A stretch of 64,000 nt of DNA from Sipunculus nudus (GCA_026874595.1 CM049313.1:46198159-46262158), one strand, 5' to 3'. Shown: positions 11,880-24,716, numbered from the stretch's first letter. The notes: a model not told the origin generated them from the sequence alone. Numbers and translations: made by a program.

Positions 11880-12921
11880 CTTGACTTGTCCTTGCACAGG
11901 TCTTAGTGAGTTTGGTACATTAATTAAATCGCTATTATCAATTCTCTCATATTTGTTATCTGTGTAGATGGTACAGTGTATCATTTCTATCTTGAAATGG
12001 TCGAATGTGAATTCTATTCTGGCGCAGTTGTTTCCTATCCTCAACAGCTTCTGTTATATACGATCTCGGTGTTGATGCTGTCTCTACTATTTTACCAGGA
12101 CTCCAAGTCTTACTTATTGGATCTTGGACAGGGACTTGTTGATTTGGCATAAGATCTGGTCTTTGCCGAGTATTTTGGTTGAGATAATCAGCAATGCACT
12201 GTTGTTTACTCTTAGCTGATAATAATAACTCTCATGTCCTAGTGGTAGTGAAATCTTAACAGGTCTTAATTACACTTCCAGCAAGTAGTTCAGCCGGTGA
12301 TGGAGTTTTAAGATATAGCTGTGATTCATAATAAAGCTAAGTATGTATCATATCGATCTGCATGACATTTCGTAATCACTGACTTGACCCTGATGATAGT
12401 ATGGTGATGATGTTATCACTTCAAATCCATACTTTGCTTCAAATGTTCTGAACTCTTGGGAGTCAAATTTTCTACCATTGTCACACGTTCTGATAGAACT
12501 GATTTGAAAGTTACACATTTTTGCTGTATGGTTTCCTCACAAAAAGATACTTTGAACTATAGTCACTCAAAAGTAGAAACCAATTCTGATCAAGCAGGAA
12601 CAAATCACCACTGATGGTGTGCCAAAGTCGTGGTGGTATGTAACTTAGTATCATAGGGTCTTTGGTTTGACTATGTTGGTATCTTTCACATGTTTGACAA
12701 GCTGCTATTAGCTGTTCAATATCTTTGTATAGTTTTGGCCAATATACAGTGTCTTTTGCTTAGAGTTTGCATTTTTCCATCTTTAAGTGACTAGCATGTA
12801 TCTGACTAAGGGTACTTGCTCTCAATGACTCTGGTGTTATAAATCTATTGCCGATCCTAAAATTACATCTGGTCTTGATAAATCATTCCGCAGAGGCCAA
12901 TATGGTTTTAATGACGGTGAT
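11880..12921 (-). pseudogene. Ty3/Gypsy integrase fragment (decayed)
   Basis: Minus strand. The reading frame at 12150-11956 has the end of a Gypsy integrase: a QVPVQDP...W.PG.I phrase, then PRSYI and an R.N..H.RP motif. Further 3' (12600-12300), frames broken by stops and indels encode GDLFLLDQNWF and TPSPAELL phrases of the integrase core and its tail. It is collinear with 37909-38820, so the two come from related elements. It ends at the exact point where copy B begins (12922), so it marks a rearrangement breakpoint. It is not functional. Confidence 0.8.
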
Positions 12922-13384
12922 ACGAGAAAAATATGGGTTTTTTTCTCACACAAAAACAAACGATGTCTCGCCTCCTGATTGTAGGGTGTAGGGTGTCTTG
13001 GTCATTAGATAATGTTTTCGAATGGTACACAATGGTTGAATTTTGCTTAACACATCACATTGTTATTCTGGCTCTTTCAGTGACTATTTTGGCCCATTTG
13101 ATAGACGGACCACGGAATATAGGCCTTCACTTTAGTTCGCATGACTTTGAGTCAGCTGAGCTAATGAAACTTTCAGTCATCTTTGGACATACAGAATTTC
13201 AACACAATTATTGAACCCATGGCTGAAATAATAGAACATTTGCTATTTCATTTCATTCTTAAGTTACAAGAAAATAAATGTATAACAAAAAAAAATAAAA
13301 ATATAGGCACTGTCATCAGTATGACAAATTATGTCTTGTCATTAGGCACACCAAGTGGAGACTTATTAGTTTATACTTATTTAG

Positions 13385-13615
13385 TGCAAGATGAAACAAG
13401 TACCACTGGAGATCCCAGTACCTTATCCCTGAAGCAAACGTCTGACAGTTCACCGCCCATCTCAACCAAGACACAGACAGTGGTCACGACGACCATTCAG
13501 TCGACGGAATTCACAAACAAACACCCACTGTCTACTCCGTTCGAATACGTCAGATCTACGTCATATAGAACTAGGCCTACAACCGAGTCGAAAACAACAC
13601 CAAGAGACACCTCAG
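13385..13615 (+). pseudogene. Orphan Ser/Thr-rich stalk exon of the lectin-CUB paralogue
   Basis: This is the copy B counterpart of exon 3 of the intact gene (48070-48300). It has the same length (231 bp), the same TTTAG| acceptor and the same CTCAG|GTATTG donor, and is phase 1 at both ends. Its encoded sequence differs from exon 3 by one residue inside the exon (Phe for Leu), while other changes are silent. No exon 1 or 2 lies upstream; the sequence before 12922 is a Gypsy fragment. It is therefore part of a gene that lost its signal peptide, lectin and CUB exons. It may still be transcribed from another promoter, but nothing here shows it. Confidence 0.6.
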
Positions 13616-13855
13616 GTATTGATAAGACATTATTGTTTTGTTAAAGCATACCAAGATTCAACACTTTAAATGAACCCATCGCTGAGATAATAGAACATTT
13701 TTTATTATGAATTAAAAATATAGGCACTGTCATCAGTCTGATAAATTATCACTTGTCAGTAAGAATACCAAGTTCCAGAACAACAAATGAACACAATTCT
13801 TAAAACTGACACAATTTTTGTTAAAGTGGAGACTCATTTGATAATACTTATTTAG

Positions 13856-14152
13856 CGCAAGTTGAAACAAGTACCACTGGAGAGTCAAGTATCTTATCCC
13901 TCAGGCAAACGTCTTCAGCAAAAGTTCAGTAGCTGCCGCGATTTGTTCTATCTTCCCTGTTTACCACGTTTAACTTTTAGACTGGCAATATGTGTTCAGG
14001 ATAGATCTATCGGATCATTTTGTGATTTTAAACTTTAATTTTTTGTGTTGTCTTCTATTATCTGTGGGAGAAATCCTACAGGACTACACAACCAAACCCC
14101 CACTGTAGACTCCACTCGAATACGTCAGTACAAGAAAACACCAAGACCTCAG
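13856..14152 (+). pseudogene. Decayed duplicate of the stalk exon (copy B)
   Basis: Downstream of 13385-13615, the order of phrases repeats: TTATTTAG, GAAACAAGTACCACTGGAG, CTTATCCCT, then CCACTGTAGACTCCACTCG and CACCAAGACCTCAG. The middle is replaced and stops interrupt the frame, and the donor GT is lost (AGGCATT). It is an old tandem duplication within the gene, shared with copy C (48541-48841). Confidence 0.65.
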
Positions 14153-14378
14153 GCATTAATAAAACATTTTTGTTTTGTCAAAACATAAAACTGAAACTAA
14201 AATAAGATATTTCATTTATTAGCATTCCACTAAGCTTCGCAAATCTGCTTTTTTATAGCTGACGAAAACATACATTTTATCAGTTACAGTTTTTTCCATG
14301 GTTATATTTATTTACTACAAATATACGTTTTTAAAGGTTTCTTAATAGTCATGCTAACACCTTTAAAATGTTTGTGTT

Positions 14379-14591
14379 TTGAAAAGAGTGAAGCATTTAT
14401 TTTTCATGGATTGTACATCTAGTTATAGTTCGGAAATTAACGGAAGGGACATAAAGCCCGTCAAAACTATAGCGAAACATGATTATTTGGCAGACCCATT
14501 GGACACACATGCAAATACACACACACACGGACCAACACATATAATTTTAAATTCTACTGGATTCCAATATCCAATCTCAGCTAAAAATTGA
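14379..14591 (+). other. Conserved short open frame, possible tail exon (copy B)
   Basis: A 70-codon open frame, hydrophilic with a His/Thr-rich end, is kept open in both B and C (49070-49282). Between the copies it shows about equal silent and amino-acid changes, so selection is not demonstrated. Possible upstream acceptors (CTAG|, TATAG|) give phase 2, which does not fit the phase-1 lectin gene. Unrecognised. Confidence 0.2.
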
Positions 14592-15220
14592 CATATACAT
14601 AAAATTGAGTGTATATATATATGACTGCTTCGTGTCTCTATCTATCTTAAAAGTATTTTTTTTAAATTGATTCAATCAAAAATTTATTTTAATTTTTCAA
14701 CAAAAAAAGACACATAGTAGAGGGAAATTGTCATGTACTCAAATGTAGGTTAATTAGTCGACTAAAAACTGGCTTTCTTTATTTTTGTGCCTAAAATGGT
14801 GTATCCTATGAAAAAAATTTTTGACATATAAAAAAAATCATGTTAAAATAAATGAAAAGTTCAGAAATATGTATACCATCAGAGAGAACAATGCAGCAGG
14901 TTTACATCAGTGTTGACTTTATGGTTCTCAATTTAAAACAACTTTGGATTAGTTTTAGGTATAGGGTTTTTTCTAATCCGGCTACCTTAAATTTAATATA
15001 TACATGTAAATCCATCATGTAAATTAATCAGCTCAGATGCCTGAATAAGAATAGCAATTTTAAACATTTGTGTGTTTATTCTCCACAAGTTGCGAATAAG
15101 AATAGCTTTTTAAAGTTGTGTTCATGAGACTTTCCAATGGAGGCCATCTCGTTCGTGTCTTATCAGATTTTCATATTTGACTGCAGTGTGCCTTTCTGTA
15201 TGAAATACATCTAAAATAAA

Positions 15221-15640
15221 GGTAATCGTGCAATATAACGGACCCATATTTCATGGTCTCACAAAAAAGTGTGACCACATTTCAATGAAAAAACTGTTTC
15301 ATGTAAAAGTTGACGATCCGGCGCATCTAATGATACAATATTTTTGTATGTTTGATATAAATATATTTTGCTACAAACTGTCGAAAAAGGGTAGTTTGCT
15401 GAAAATACCCAAAATGACGTCGTGTCAAAGACGTTCTCAGCCGACGTCATGAATCCACAGTACTGTATACATGCATACCATGTTAAACAAAAGGATGATG
15501 TCTAACAAAAATTACAGTCAATATATCTTTTTATGCATAGATAGAGAGACAATTTTACCTCTAAACATCCATATTTCCCAAGATTTAATAAAAGTTGACG
15601 ACGTCGTGCCGCCAAAAACATAAACATGCAACTGTCGTCT
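15221..15640 (+). repeat. Left terminal inverted repeat of the 3.1 kb element
   Basis: Pairs with the complement of 17915-18337. Shared phrases include GACGATCCGGCGCATCTAAT, CCAAAATGACGTCGTG and CATGAATCCACAGTA. It carries one copy of the internal motif as GTGTGACCACATTT. Confidence 0.85.
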
Positions 15641-15871
15641 GTGAATGTATTCGACTGATCACGTTAACTCTTGCTCTATTCAGCTTTGTCTCTATGTACG
15701 TTTTATATTTCAAATAAATATAAATTGTGTAATAAACAGTCATTTTTGTGGACAGAGTATAAAGACTACATTTTAGACATGTCATTTATCTTATTTATTT
15801 TTTTTTTGTCCTGTTAGACTACTTCATGTAAGGACAATCAGATGGGAACATCCCCTCCCCATGAGTAACAG

Positions 15872-15902
15872 CAGAGAGCTTAGATGACATCTAAGCTCTC
15901 TG
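15872..15902. repeat. 31-bp near-perfect palindrome
   Basis: CAGAGAGCTTAGATG, a one-base spacer, then CATCTAAGCTCTCTG. The right arm plus GGT recurs at 61598-61615 outside the element. Confidence 0.9.
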
Positions 15903-16034
15903 GTAACAGACCGGTAGCCCTTAAAATCGAGACGAACGCGGGAGAAACACGGGACCATGTTGGGCATATCATCCATATGTGACCACATTTTATAATATTG
16001 ATGTATATAATACAAACTTATATGGCTGGTCAAA

Positions 16035-16351
16035 AAAAATGTGGTCACACCTTATTTTTGTGAATATTTATTGGAAATAAATGTGGTCACGCCAAATGTG
16101 ACCATATTTTATAATATTATATATATAATACAAACATATATGGCTGTTCAAATAAAATGTGGTCACACCTTATTTTTGTCAATATTTATTGTAAAAAATG
16201 TGGTCACACTATATGTGACCACATTCTAAAATATTATATATTTATTACAAACTTATATGGCTTGTCAAATAAAATGTGGTCACACCTTATTTTTGTTAAT
16301 ATTTATTGTAAAAAATGTGGTCACACCATGTGACCACATTTAATAATATAT

Positions 16352-16421
<70 letters not shown>

Positions 16422-16523
16422 ATACAAACTTATATGGCCGGTCAAAATGTGGTCACACCTTATTTTTGTTAATATTTATTGTAAAATATGTGGTCACACC
16501 ATGTGACCACATTTTATATATTA

Positions 16524-16557
<34 letters not shown>

Positions 16558-16659
16558 ATACAAACTTATATGGCTAGTCAAATAAAATATGGTCACACCT
16601 TTTTTAGTTAATATTTATTGGTAATAAATGTGGTCACACCATGTGACCACATTTTATAA

Positions 16660-16697
<38 letters not shown>

Positions 16698-17030
16698 CAA
16701 ACTTATATGGCTGGTCAAAGTGTGGTCACACCTTATTTTTGTAAATATTTATTGGTAATAAATGTGGTCACGCCATATGTGACCATATTTTATAATATTA
16801 TATATATAATACAAACATATATGGCAGTTCAAATAAAATGTGGTCACACCTTATTTTTGTCAATATTTATTTTAAAAATGTGGTCACACCATATGTGACC
16901 ACATTCTAAAAATTATATATTTATTACAAACTTATATGGCTTGTCAAATAAAATGTGGTCACACCCAATTTTTGTTAATATTTATTGTAAAAAATGTGGT
17001 CACTCTATGTGACCACATTTTATAATATAT

Positions 17031-17065
<35 letters not shown>

Positions 17066-17600
17066 CAAACTTATATGGCTTGTCAAATAAAATGTGGTCA
17101 TACCTTACTTTTGTTAATAATTATTGGTAAAAAATGTGGTCACACCTTATGTGACCACATTTTATAATATTCTATATATAATACAAACTTATATGGCTGG
17201 TCAAATAAAATGTGGTCACACTTATTTTTGTCAATGTTTATTGTGAAAAATGTGGTCATACCATATGTGACAACATTTTATAATATAATATATATAATAC
17301 AAACTTACAAGGCTGGTCAAATAAAATGTGGTCACACCTTATTTTTGTCAATATTCTTTGGTGAAAAATGTGGTCACACCATATGTGACCACATTTTATA
17401 ATATTCAATATATAATACAAACTTATATTTCTGGTCAAGTAAAATGTGGTCACAACTTATTTTTGGCAAAATTTATTTTTAAAAAATGTGGTCACACCAT
17501 ATGTGACCACATTTTATAATATTCTATATATAATACAAACTTATATGGCTGGTCAAATAAAATGTGGTCACAACTTATTTTTTATTGGTAAAAAATATGG
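16035..17600 (+). repeat. Internal satellite, about 117-bp unit, 12-13 copies
   Basis: Each unit has two direct copies of AAATGTGGTCACACC and one inverted GTGACCACATTT that pairs with the second copy across about 4 bp, then a TA-rich segment and CAAACTTATATGGCTGGTCA. Unit starts (for example 16041, 16158, 16277, 16839, 16956, 17212, 17328, 17446, 17564) are mostly 116-119 bp apart; longer ones carry TA expansions (for example 16359-16420). Confidence 0.9.
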
Positions 17601-17914
17601 TCTCTTGGTTTGAAAAAAAAATCAGGATAAAATTTAGAAAAAAATAAGGGATATGATGATGTAAGAATATATTTAAATGTGGTCACAACACCTTTTTTAA
17701 CTATTTCTAACTACTATATGTGGTCACACAATTTATAAAAAAGAGATCACACCTTAATAATGTCATTCATTATAACTAATAAATGTTGTCACACTCAATA
17801 ATTATTTTATTAAAAATAAGGATATTTTTATGTTAGTATAACAAAAAATGTTGTAACATAATGCGGACGAATGTGTTTCTCCCGTGTCTCTCTTGATTTT
17901 AAGTGCATGACTTG

Positions 17915-18337
17915 TCACGTGACACTCGACATTTGTTTACGTTCTGGCGGCAGGGCGTCGTCACCTTGAACGTACATCAAGTGAAATGTGGATAAAAAGA
18001 GGTAAAAAAGTATAAACATATATGGGTAATATTATATATTGACTGTAAATTTTATAAGACATCATCTTAATGTTTAACATGGTATGTATGTATATTACTG
18101 TGGATTCATGACGACGGCTCAGAACGTCTTTGACACGACGTCATTTTGGGTATTTTCGGCGAACTACCCTTTTTGGACAATTTGTAGCAAAATAAATATA
18201 TAAATAACATACAAAAATATGATATCATTAGATGCGCCGGATCGTCAACTTTATCATGCAGAAAAAATTTTAGTGAAATGTGGTCACACTTATTTGTGAG
18301 AGAGAGTAACATGGGTCCGTTATATTGCACGATTACC
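17915..18337 (-). repeat. Right terminal inverted repeat of the 3.1 kb element
   Basis: Mirror of 15221-15640, ending in CGATTACC just before the AAAATAAA duplication. It contains AAATGTGGTCACACTT, the same motif as the internal array. Confidence 0.85.
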
Positions 18338-19527
18338 AAAATAAATCCCCTACAGCTCATCATATCTGGGATTTGCTAAGCACATTTACCGATATATAAA
18401 TATCTCTTTAAACAAAATTATGCACCCTTGTTCGATACAATCGAAAAATCATATCCTCAACTGAAAAACTAAATCATATAGCTGAGTGAACCCTGTTTTT
18501 CAACTCAAGTTCCTGCCACAGCAACCTTACAATAATACATTTCTCTTCCGAAACTAATGTATCATAGTTTCCTCTTCAGATTTACAAAATCTACACTCGC
18601 CTGATTTGATTACGTTAATTTCATATAGGAAAGTTTTGAGGGATAACATCTGAGATAAATGGTCTTAAATTGAAAATATCTGAATTTGTTACTGTATATT
18701 TAAACAACCTTTTTTTGTTTTCGTCATTGCGCATGTTTGATTCTGATTTCCATTTTGCTGTGCTGTTATTGGGTTATTTTTCTTTTCATTTATTCAACGT
18801 AGATTTGATTTGATACCCGTTACTTCCTGTCCAGACCGTCTGCCTTATATATACGAATCTTGGTTGTAGTAATTATTTTACTTTGTTTTATTATAGCTTT
18901 TCAGGTATAACGAACAGAGTTTAACATACTTTGATAGCTTGAGACATCAGTCTTACTAATTATAACGAGAATATACATGTCTAGATGACTCATCCAAGTC
19001 AAATCTGATCATGTTTTACTTATTAAACCAGAGATTTCTTATGCCTGTGTCGTAAATTTTTTTATAATATAATACTTGTCCGTTCCTTTAAATTAAGGAA
19101 TTTTATCACAGACACAGAAATTACATTATCATATGTTTCAGGTTCACATTAGTTGTAGGTACACCATGAACATCATCCCGAAAATGAGAAGAACCACACA
19201 CTAAATCCTTCCTATTTCCAACTACCAAATTACAGTTAAACAATTGTTTCCCAAGCTGATATTTATTTAGAACAAAAAATTTCCAAGTATCTTTATCTTG
19301 CTTTTAAAGCAATCTTTTTATCCAAGATACATAACTGCTGTATCATGCATGTGCATGTAAACTAACCATACCGAGGCCACCCTTATTTATTGGTGCAATT
19401 AATACATTTCTATTAATCAGTTCCCTTTCCCATATGAATTTATAAAGCATTTATCAACTCGATTTATATTTTCTGAGGGAGAACTGGGAAAGGACTTGCA
19501 TTAAGTATGTGAACCAAGGGCGCAGAT

Positions 19528-19630
19528 AGCGGGGGGGGGGGGGGGCGATGCATACCCCCCAGAATTTTGGATGGGGGGATGGGTGTGTACAACTCCCCCC
19601 CCCCAGGTTTCTATGGGGGGAAAAGCAAAA
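19528..19630. repeat. Poly-G / poly-C rich repeat
   Basis: Runs of G and C around GCGCAGATAGCGGG; tract lengths differ from the paralogue at 51140-51240. Confidence 0.8.
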
Positions 19631-20632
19631 TTGTAGTTATTATGCAATACATACTAGTCAATAGTGATAACATTTTTGACGAACGTTGTGAGATATTAGA
19701 AGTAACAACTCTCTTGCGTCGTCATACATTCAAGGATTGTATTAATTCGTTATTCAGATTTTCACCTTAAGGTTTCCGTATATATAGTATCTGCAATGGA
19801 GTTACGCTCATAATATTCAATTACAGTCTGACCGTTATTACTATTATCTTTAAGTATACAATTTATTATGCAGACTAGGACCTCCATACCCCTAAAGCTG
19901 TATGATAATCTATTAATTATATGAATTAATGCGTTTTATTATTCTACAAATAACCCATTCTCATAAATCATAATGCATTCGGCCTAAAGCACGTACGGTA
20001 AACGAGCAAAAAAGTAAACAATTTAATAAAAAGAGATTAAATTTACGGTATCTTCATAGTCTTTAGGTTCCCTAGTATGTTGATTGAATAGAGAAAATAA
20101 ATTAAATAAGTCTATTTCATTTTTTTTAAATTTTATTGAAGGAAAATCGTATCTTCAACATCGTTCCAATATAAGAGGTCAGTGTAGAAATAGTCTGTAA
20201 ATTGTGTATTGCTTATATAGGTAACCAAAGAATACTTGAACTAACAGGGATAGTTATGTATTTTAGACAATATGTATAAAGGAAAATAAAGAAAAATCTT
20301 GAAAGGACAGATAAACCCAGAAAAATCCCTTGCGAGAATAGTTAAAATTCTTTTTTTTTTAACATTTATAACTATATCTGATATAGAATCATCACAACAG
20401 AATCATTGCAAACACGCATTCATGTCATAAAATTATGTAGACAGGTTAAGGTTTCTTTAAGTATTTAACCAGTAAACATGTAGAAAAGCTCTTCAGACGT
20501 TTACATCAGAAATGTAAGGAACTCTTAGAGGAAAAAAAAAAAAAATGGCAGATCTATCATGAATGTTCAGTTGTCAAAACCCAACTTGAAACTTTGAAAT
20601 CTGAAAAGTTTCTATAAGATTTACATAAGGTT

Positions 20633-20636
<4 letters not shown>

Positions 20637-20685
<49 letters not shown>
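20637..20685. repeat. TA microsatellite
   Basis: Orthologous tract in copy C at 52240-52286. Confidence 0.9.
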
Positions 20686-20687
<2 letters not shown>

Positions 20688-21763
20688 TTACCCGTATGTA
20701 AATCTCAGTTGTAATGTCTTATAAATCAAACAATTTTATTGCTTTCATATGTTGGAAAGAAGCGCCTAATCATAAGTAACATGTATTTATTAAATTGAAA
20801 TATCTAGTTAAGGTCAGAAACAGTGGGTCAGAGAGGCTAGAGTTTAATTTTTTTACATAATTTTACCTGGGTGTAACTTTGTAAATTTTCAGTTTTCCAT
20901 CTGTCTTAGAAGTCGAAGGCACATAATAGTGTAGAACAACCCCTACAGGCTTCATGCATTTAAAATGAATAGTTAGAAAAGTAATAACTTACGGAAACTT
21001 TTTAAATTTTAGCAAAATTTTTTTTGGGCAGAAAATTAGGGGCATGCCCATCTGTTAGGTTAAAGTCTCTAAATTTACAAAACTTATGCAGGTACATGGC
21101 TTAAAGTTTTGCATATTTGCTATTGGGAAAAATGAAAGAATCAACATGAAGTATTAGGCAAATCAGAGATGGCCATTCAGGAGGTATTTGTTGGTTTCAC
21201 ATGGAATGACCAAAAAAAAGAAAGCCATTCCTGCAAATTTGATATCCTTTTTTTTTAAAGAAAACTTAATATCATCAAAATTATTGTTTTACTCGTAATA
21301 TAGTTAAAGTTGAGCACATTAGAATGAATGAAACTTGATTTTATCAAATGTTTGGCTCGGAATTATTGTTATCATATATTATGGCTGTAAAGGGCAGACA
21401 TTGATATTTATGGAAATTACTGAGAAAATGTGTGTCCTGGCTTCAAAAAAATGGAAGAAACTGCTACATGAACTAGACAATAAAAATACACTTATATTCT
21501 AGTAGTGTTTTCTTTACAAAGCCTGGCCATTGTGGCTAATGATGGGTTATAAAGTCACTCCTGCAAGTTTCTACTTCTTTTAGGCAAATTCTGCCCCCGT
21601 GTAGTAAACTACTGAATCTAAAGGCAGAATATCAGTATAAGAAGTAGAGCATTCTTCTGATAGTTTACCTTTAACATGGAAAATTTAAGCAATCATGAAA
21701 CTTCAGTCTCATGTTATATACATATTGTATCACTGACTAACTGCGTTTCAATTTCGCGAACAG

Positions 21764-21936
21764 AAGCGAGAGGAGGCGCCAAACATTCGGGCATTTCTGC
21801 AACATCTACCACTCAAAGCGTTCATACCACTGCACCGTTTAAGAGAATAAGAACTTATCAAATATGTTTCTCTCCTGCGTTTTACCTTATTCCGCCATAT
21901 GGTCAGCATCACATAAGAAATGCTAATAAGAAATGA
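21764..21936 (+). pseudogene. Probable last exon of the lectin-CUB paralogue (copy B)
   Basis: Counterpart of 53326-53498. It is preceded by GACTAAC and a CGCGAACAG| acceptor. The frame entered in phase 1 (G|AA) stays open for 57 residues to TGA. It is Ser/Thr-rich in its first third, then basic and aromatic. Between B and C the exon has about one silent and one replacement change, the last residue being Lys or Asn. It belongs to the decapitated gene of copy B. Confidence 0.4.
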
Positions 21937-24716
21937 CTCGAATGATGATAAAAATATATTTATACAGTTTACTTAAAAAAATCCATTGGGTTTCATTCCA
22001 TTATTAATCGTGCTTGACAAAACCCGTTTAATCAAGCTTTGTAAACAGAGTTTGCATAGCATTTCATTTTCTGCATAGCTGCAGGTCGATAAGGAATATA
22101 ATATTGATAAATTTAATCTTACCCCGTTTATTATTTATTATCATTCTTGATATAATGATTTTTTTCGAGTGATTTATCATTTATCATTTATCATCTATTG
22201 GTTTATTCATTTAGTTGTGGATTCATTTATTTGTTCATTAACAATTTCACTTCTCCTAGACTTAAATACTTAAAGGAATAAAATGATACTAAATCATGTA
22301 GCAGTGTACACTGTCATGATTAAGATCATATCTAGATACCTGATCTAGTGATCATCGATTGTAATGGTTATAATTTAATCAGAAACAAAATAAAATATTA
22401 CTGTCATGAAATAATGTGCAGGACAATTTGTTTATTGCTGAAATAAGAGTGATAGACTGGTAATCATACTACAATGTACACTTTTGATTTTTTCATCGCT
22501 ATATATTATACAATGAACTTTCCTTGCACATATATATGACCATCCCCCCCCCCCCCAGGTCCGAAGACCTGTCTTCGCCACTGATGTGAACAATGAAATA
22601 ATAAAACCATATTGTTATTGTCCTAGGTATCCACAACTGGGAGAAGTTTAAAGTTTAAGATATTTGTCAAAGATGATGTAATCGAAAGCCCTTGTAAGTG
22701 TATCGGTCCATCACTCTTAAAAATTTTACGAATTTTTCTTCATACTTTCCTCTACTCATGGGTATGACTGCTGTTACGACCAATAATGTTATAATGTAAT
22801 AAAAACGACCCATAAAGTAACTCGGGAGTTAACTTTACTCCGTTCCCTTTCCCACGCATTTGCTATTACCGATCATTTGCAGGAAACCGAGGGGATGGTG
22901 GTAGACCGTGAAGGGTGGGGATGGGGCTAGGGTGGCGGGTAGGGTGGAGAAGGCTATTGGAGGCATCTGGTTTTACATAGATTGTACAAATAGTTGTAAT
23001 GATAACTGGGAGGCACTCTCTATGGCTAAGATGGTGGCGTTCGGTAGTCTTTATAGGTCTTTATAGTTGTTCGTCGATCCTTTAGATAGACAGTATAACT
23101 GTCGGTCTTACAGGGCACCAGTATAACACATCAAGATAGGTCTTGCAAAAGCTTTGAAAAAAAATTAAATTTTATACTACTGAGTTAAACCTTATCTGTA
23201 GGATGGTTCCGAGTTTGAAGGAATAAAGTATATATATAACAGGTTAAGATTAGTCAAAAACTCGGTTACAACCACAGGAATATATATGATTAGTCAAAAA
23301 CTCGGTTACAACCACAGGAATATATAAGGGAAGATAAGGGACCTATAAATATATTAATTACCACACAACCATGGTTAACAAATTTGTTGTCTTATCAGAT
23401 GATACAGACTTTGTTTAAACACAGATAACCAAATACATGCTGCGTTAGAGCTGACAGAGCCTTTGTGAAAATACCAGTTGAAAGTGGGATATAGATATTT
23501 TTTATGTGATAAAGGTTAACAGATAATTATTTTTATGTACTTATTCTATATGCTTTTTTTCCAATGTGGAGGGTCAAAACTGACCATATTTTTTATTCAA
23601 TAAATCATCTTACAGAAAAAAAACTACTATAACAGTACAATACAGTCACAACTCGACTTACAACAAACAATATTACTGTACAATACAAGCAAAACACAAG
23701 TGACCGAGCAAAGTAGTACATCGAATAGGGAACGAGTTATATGTTATATACTTAGAGATAAATGCTTCGTGAAAAAAAAGTACGTAAAATAACACATAAT
23801 CATAATACATTTATAGTCAAACTTACAGTAGGAACAGAATTTATCTGCACATTCAAGTATTTAAGTATATATTTAAAAATAAACGTGATTAATTAGTTTA
23901 AATTGTGTTCAAGGTTGCATGAAGATGATCTCAGGGTGGAGCAGGGGGGTTGTCATGATAAAAAAAAACACACAAGAGAGAAAGAAAAAAAATGATGGGG
24001 GGGGGGGGGGGTTTCTTAGTTATAGGTTGTTGTCTGTGTCAGATAGATTGCATGATTCTCAACTTCTAAGTTGAGGTTTCAGAAAACATTTCATCCAACT
24101 TTTTATTATGTAGGGATATGTTACCATTCTTATAAACAATATTTCTTTCTTTGGTGTATATCTGTTGGTATGATTGGTAATTGATGAACTTTGGCATAAT
24201 ATCTTTAATTTTTACACACATAAACAAATCGTTTGACTAATAGTGTGAGGGTGTCTAACAGAAGATTGTTGTTGTAGTTGAAGATAACAGACTTCATACT
24301 GAAGCTATTTTCAGACATTATAATATGTACATTTGCAAGCCATTTTTTAACTGTGATAATATGGCCTGAGTTACACAGCAACTATAAAATTATTCTTTGT
24401 ATGCTCGGGTATATGGGATATAAAAAAAACCTGGCCAATCATTAATTCATTTTAGGGGTATTTAAGGAAAAGACATTTAGCCTCGTACAAATATTTTCTT
24501 ATGTCTGAGCTGAATTTATTCACATTTAATTGTAAAAAAATTTATTATATAAAGTATGTTGATTTTTCCGACGGGTAGGGTAACACAATAGGAACAAGCA
24601 ATTAAATTCAATAGATGTAAATTAATAATTGAATTGCCGTTTGATAACTTGTTTCATATAATTTCTGTTTCACTATTTTCTTGGATTACCAATATTTTTA
24701 TGGGTTTGTTAGATTT

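Larger units (their letters stand above)
15221..18337. mobile_element. 3.1 kb non-autonomous element, long TIRs, 8-bp target duplication
   Basis: The ends are inverted copies starting GGTAATCGTGCAATATAACG; similarity continues for about 400 bp (left 15221-15640, right 17915-18337). AAAATAAA flanks both ends (15213-15220 and 18338-18345). Copy C has the uninterrupted site once (49934-49941), which fixes the boundaries to the base. The interior is a tandem array and a 31-bp palindrome, with no transposase. An 8-bp duplication with GG termini could fit Merlin-like, hAT-like or Mutator-like families; I cannot choose. Open frames on the two arms (15228-15452 + and 18106-18363 -) are mirror shadows of the inverted repeat. 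Confidence 0.88.
18346..21763. other. Copy B proximal segment, non-coding
   Basis: Aligns throughout to 49942-53325. It contains a G/C-run repeat (19528-19630), a TA run (20637-20685) and AT-rich sequence. No conserved open frame of note. The short frame ending at 19770 is kept in C (51384), but it is preceded by a poly-G tract of different length in each copy, so its start is not conserved. Confidence 0.6.

Noticed and set aside
15228-15452. Matching open frames on the two arms (15228-15452 + and 18106-18363 -) as a duplicated gene
   Set aside because: They are the two arms of the terminal inverted repeat; the resemblance is at DNA level.
15221-18337. Helitron with internal tandem repeats
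   Set aside because: Helitrons lack inverted ends and target duplications; this element has both.
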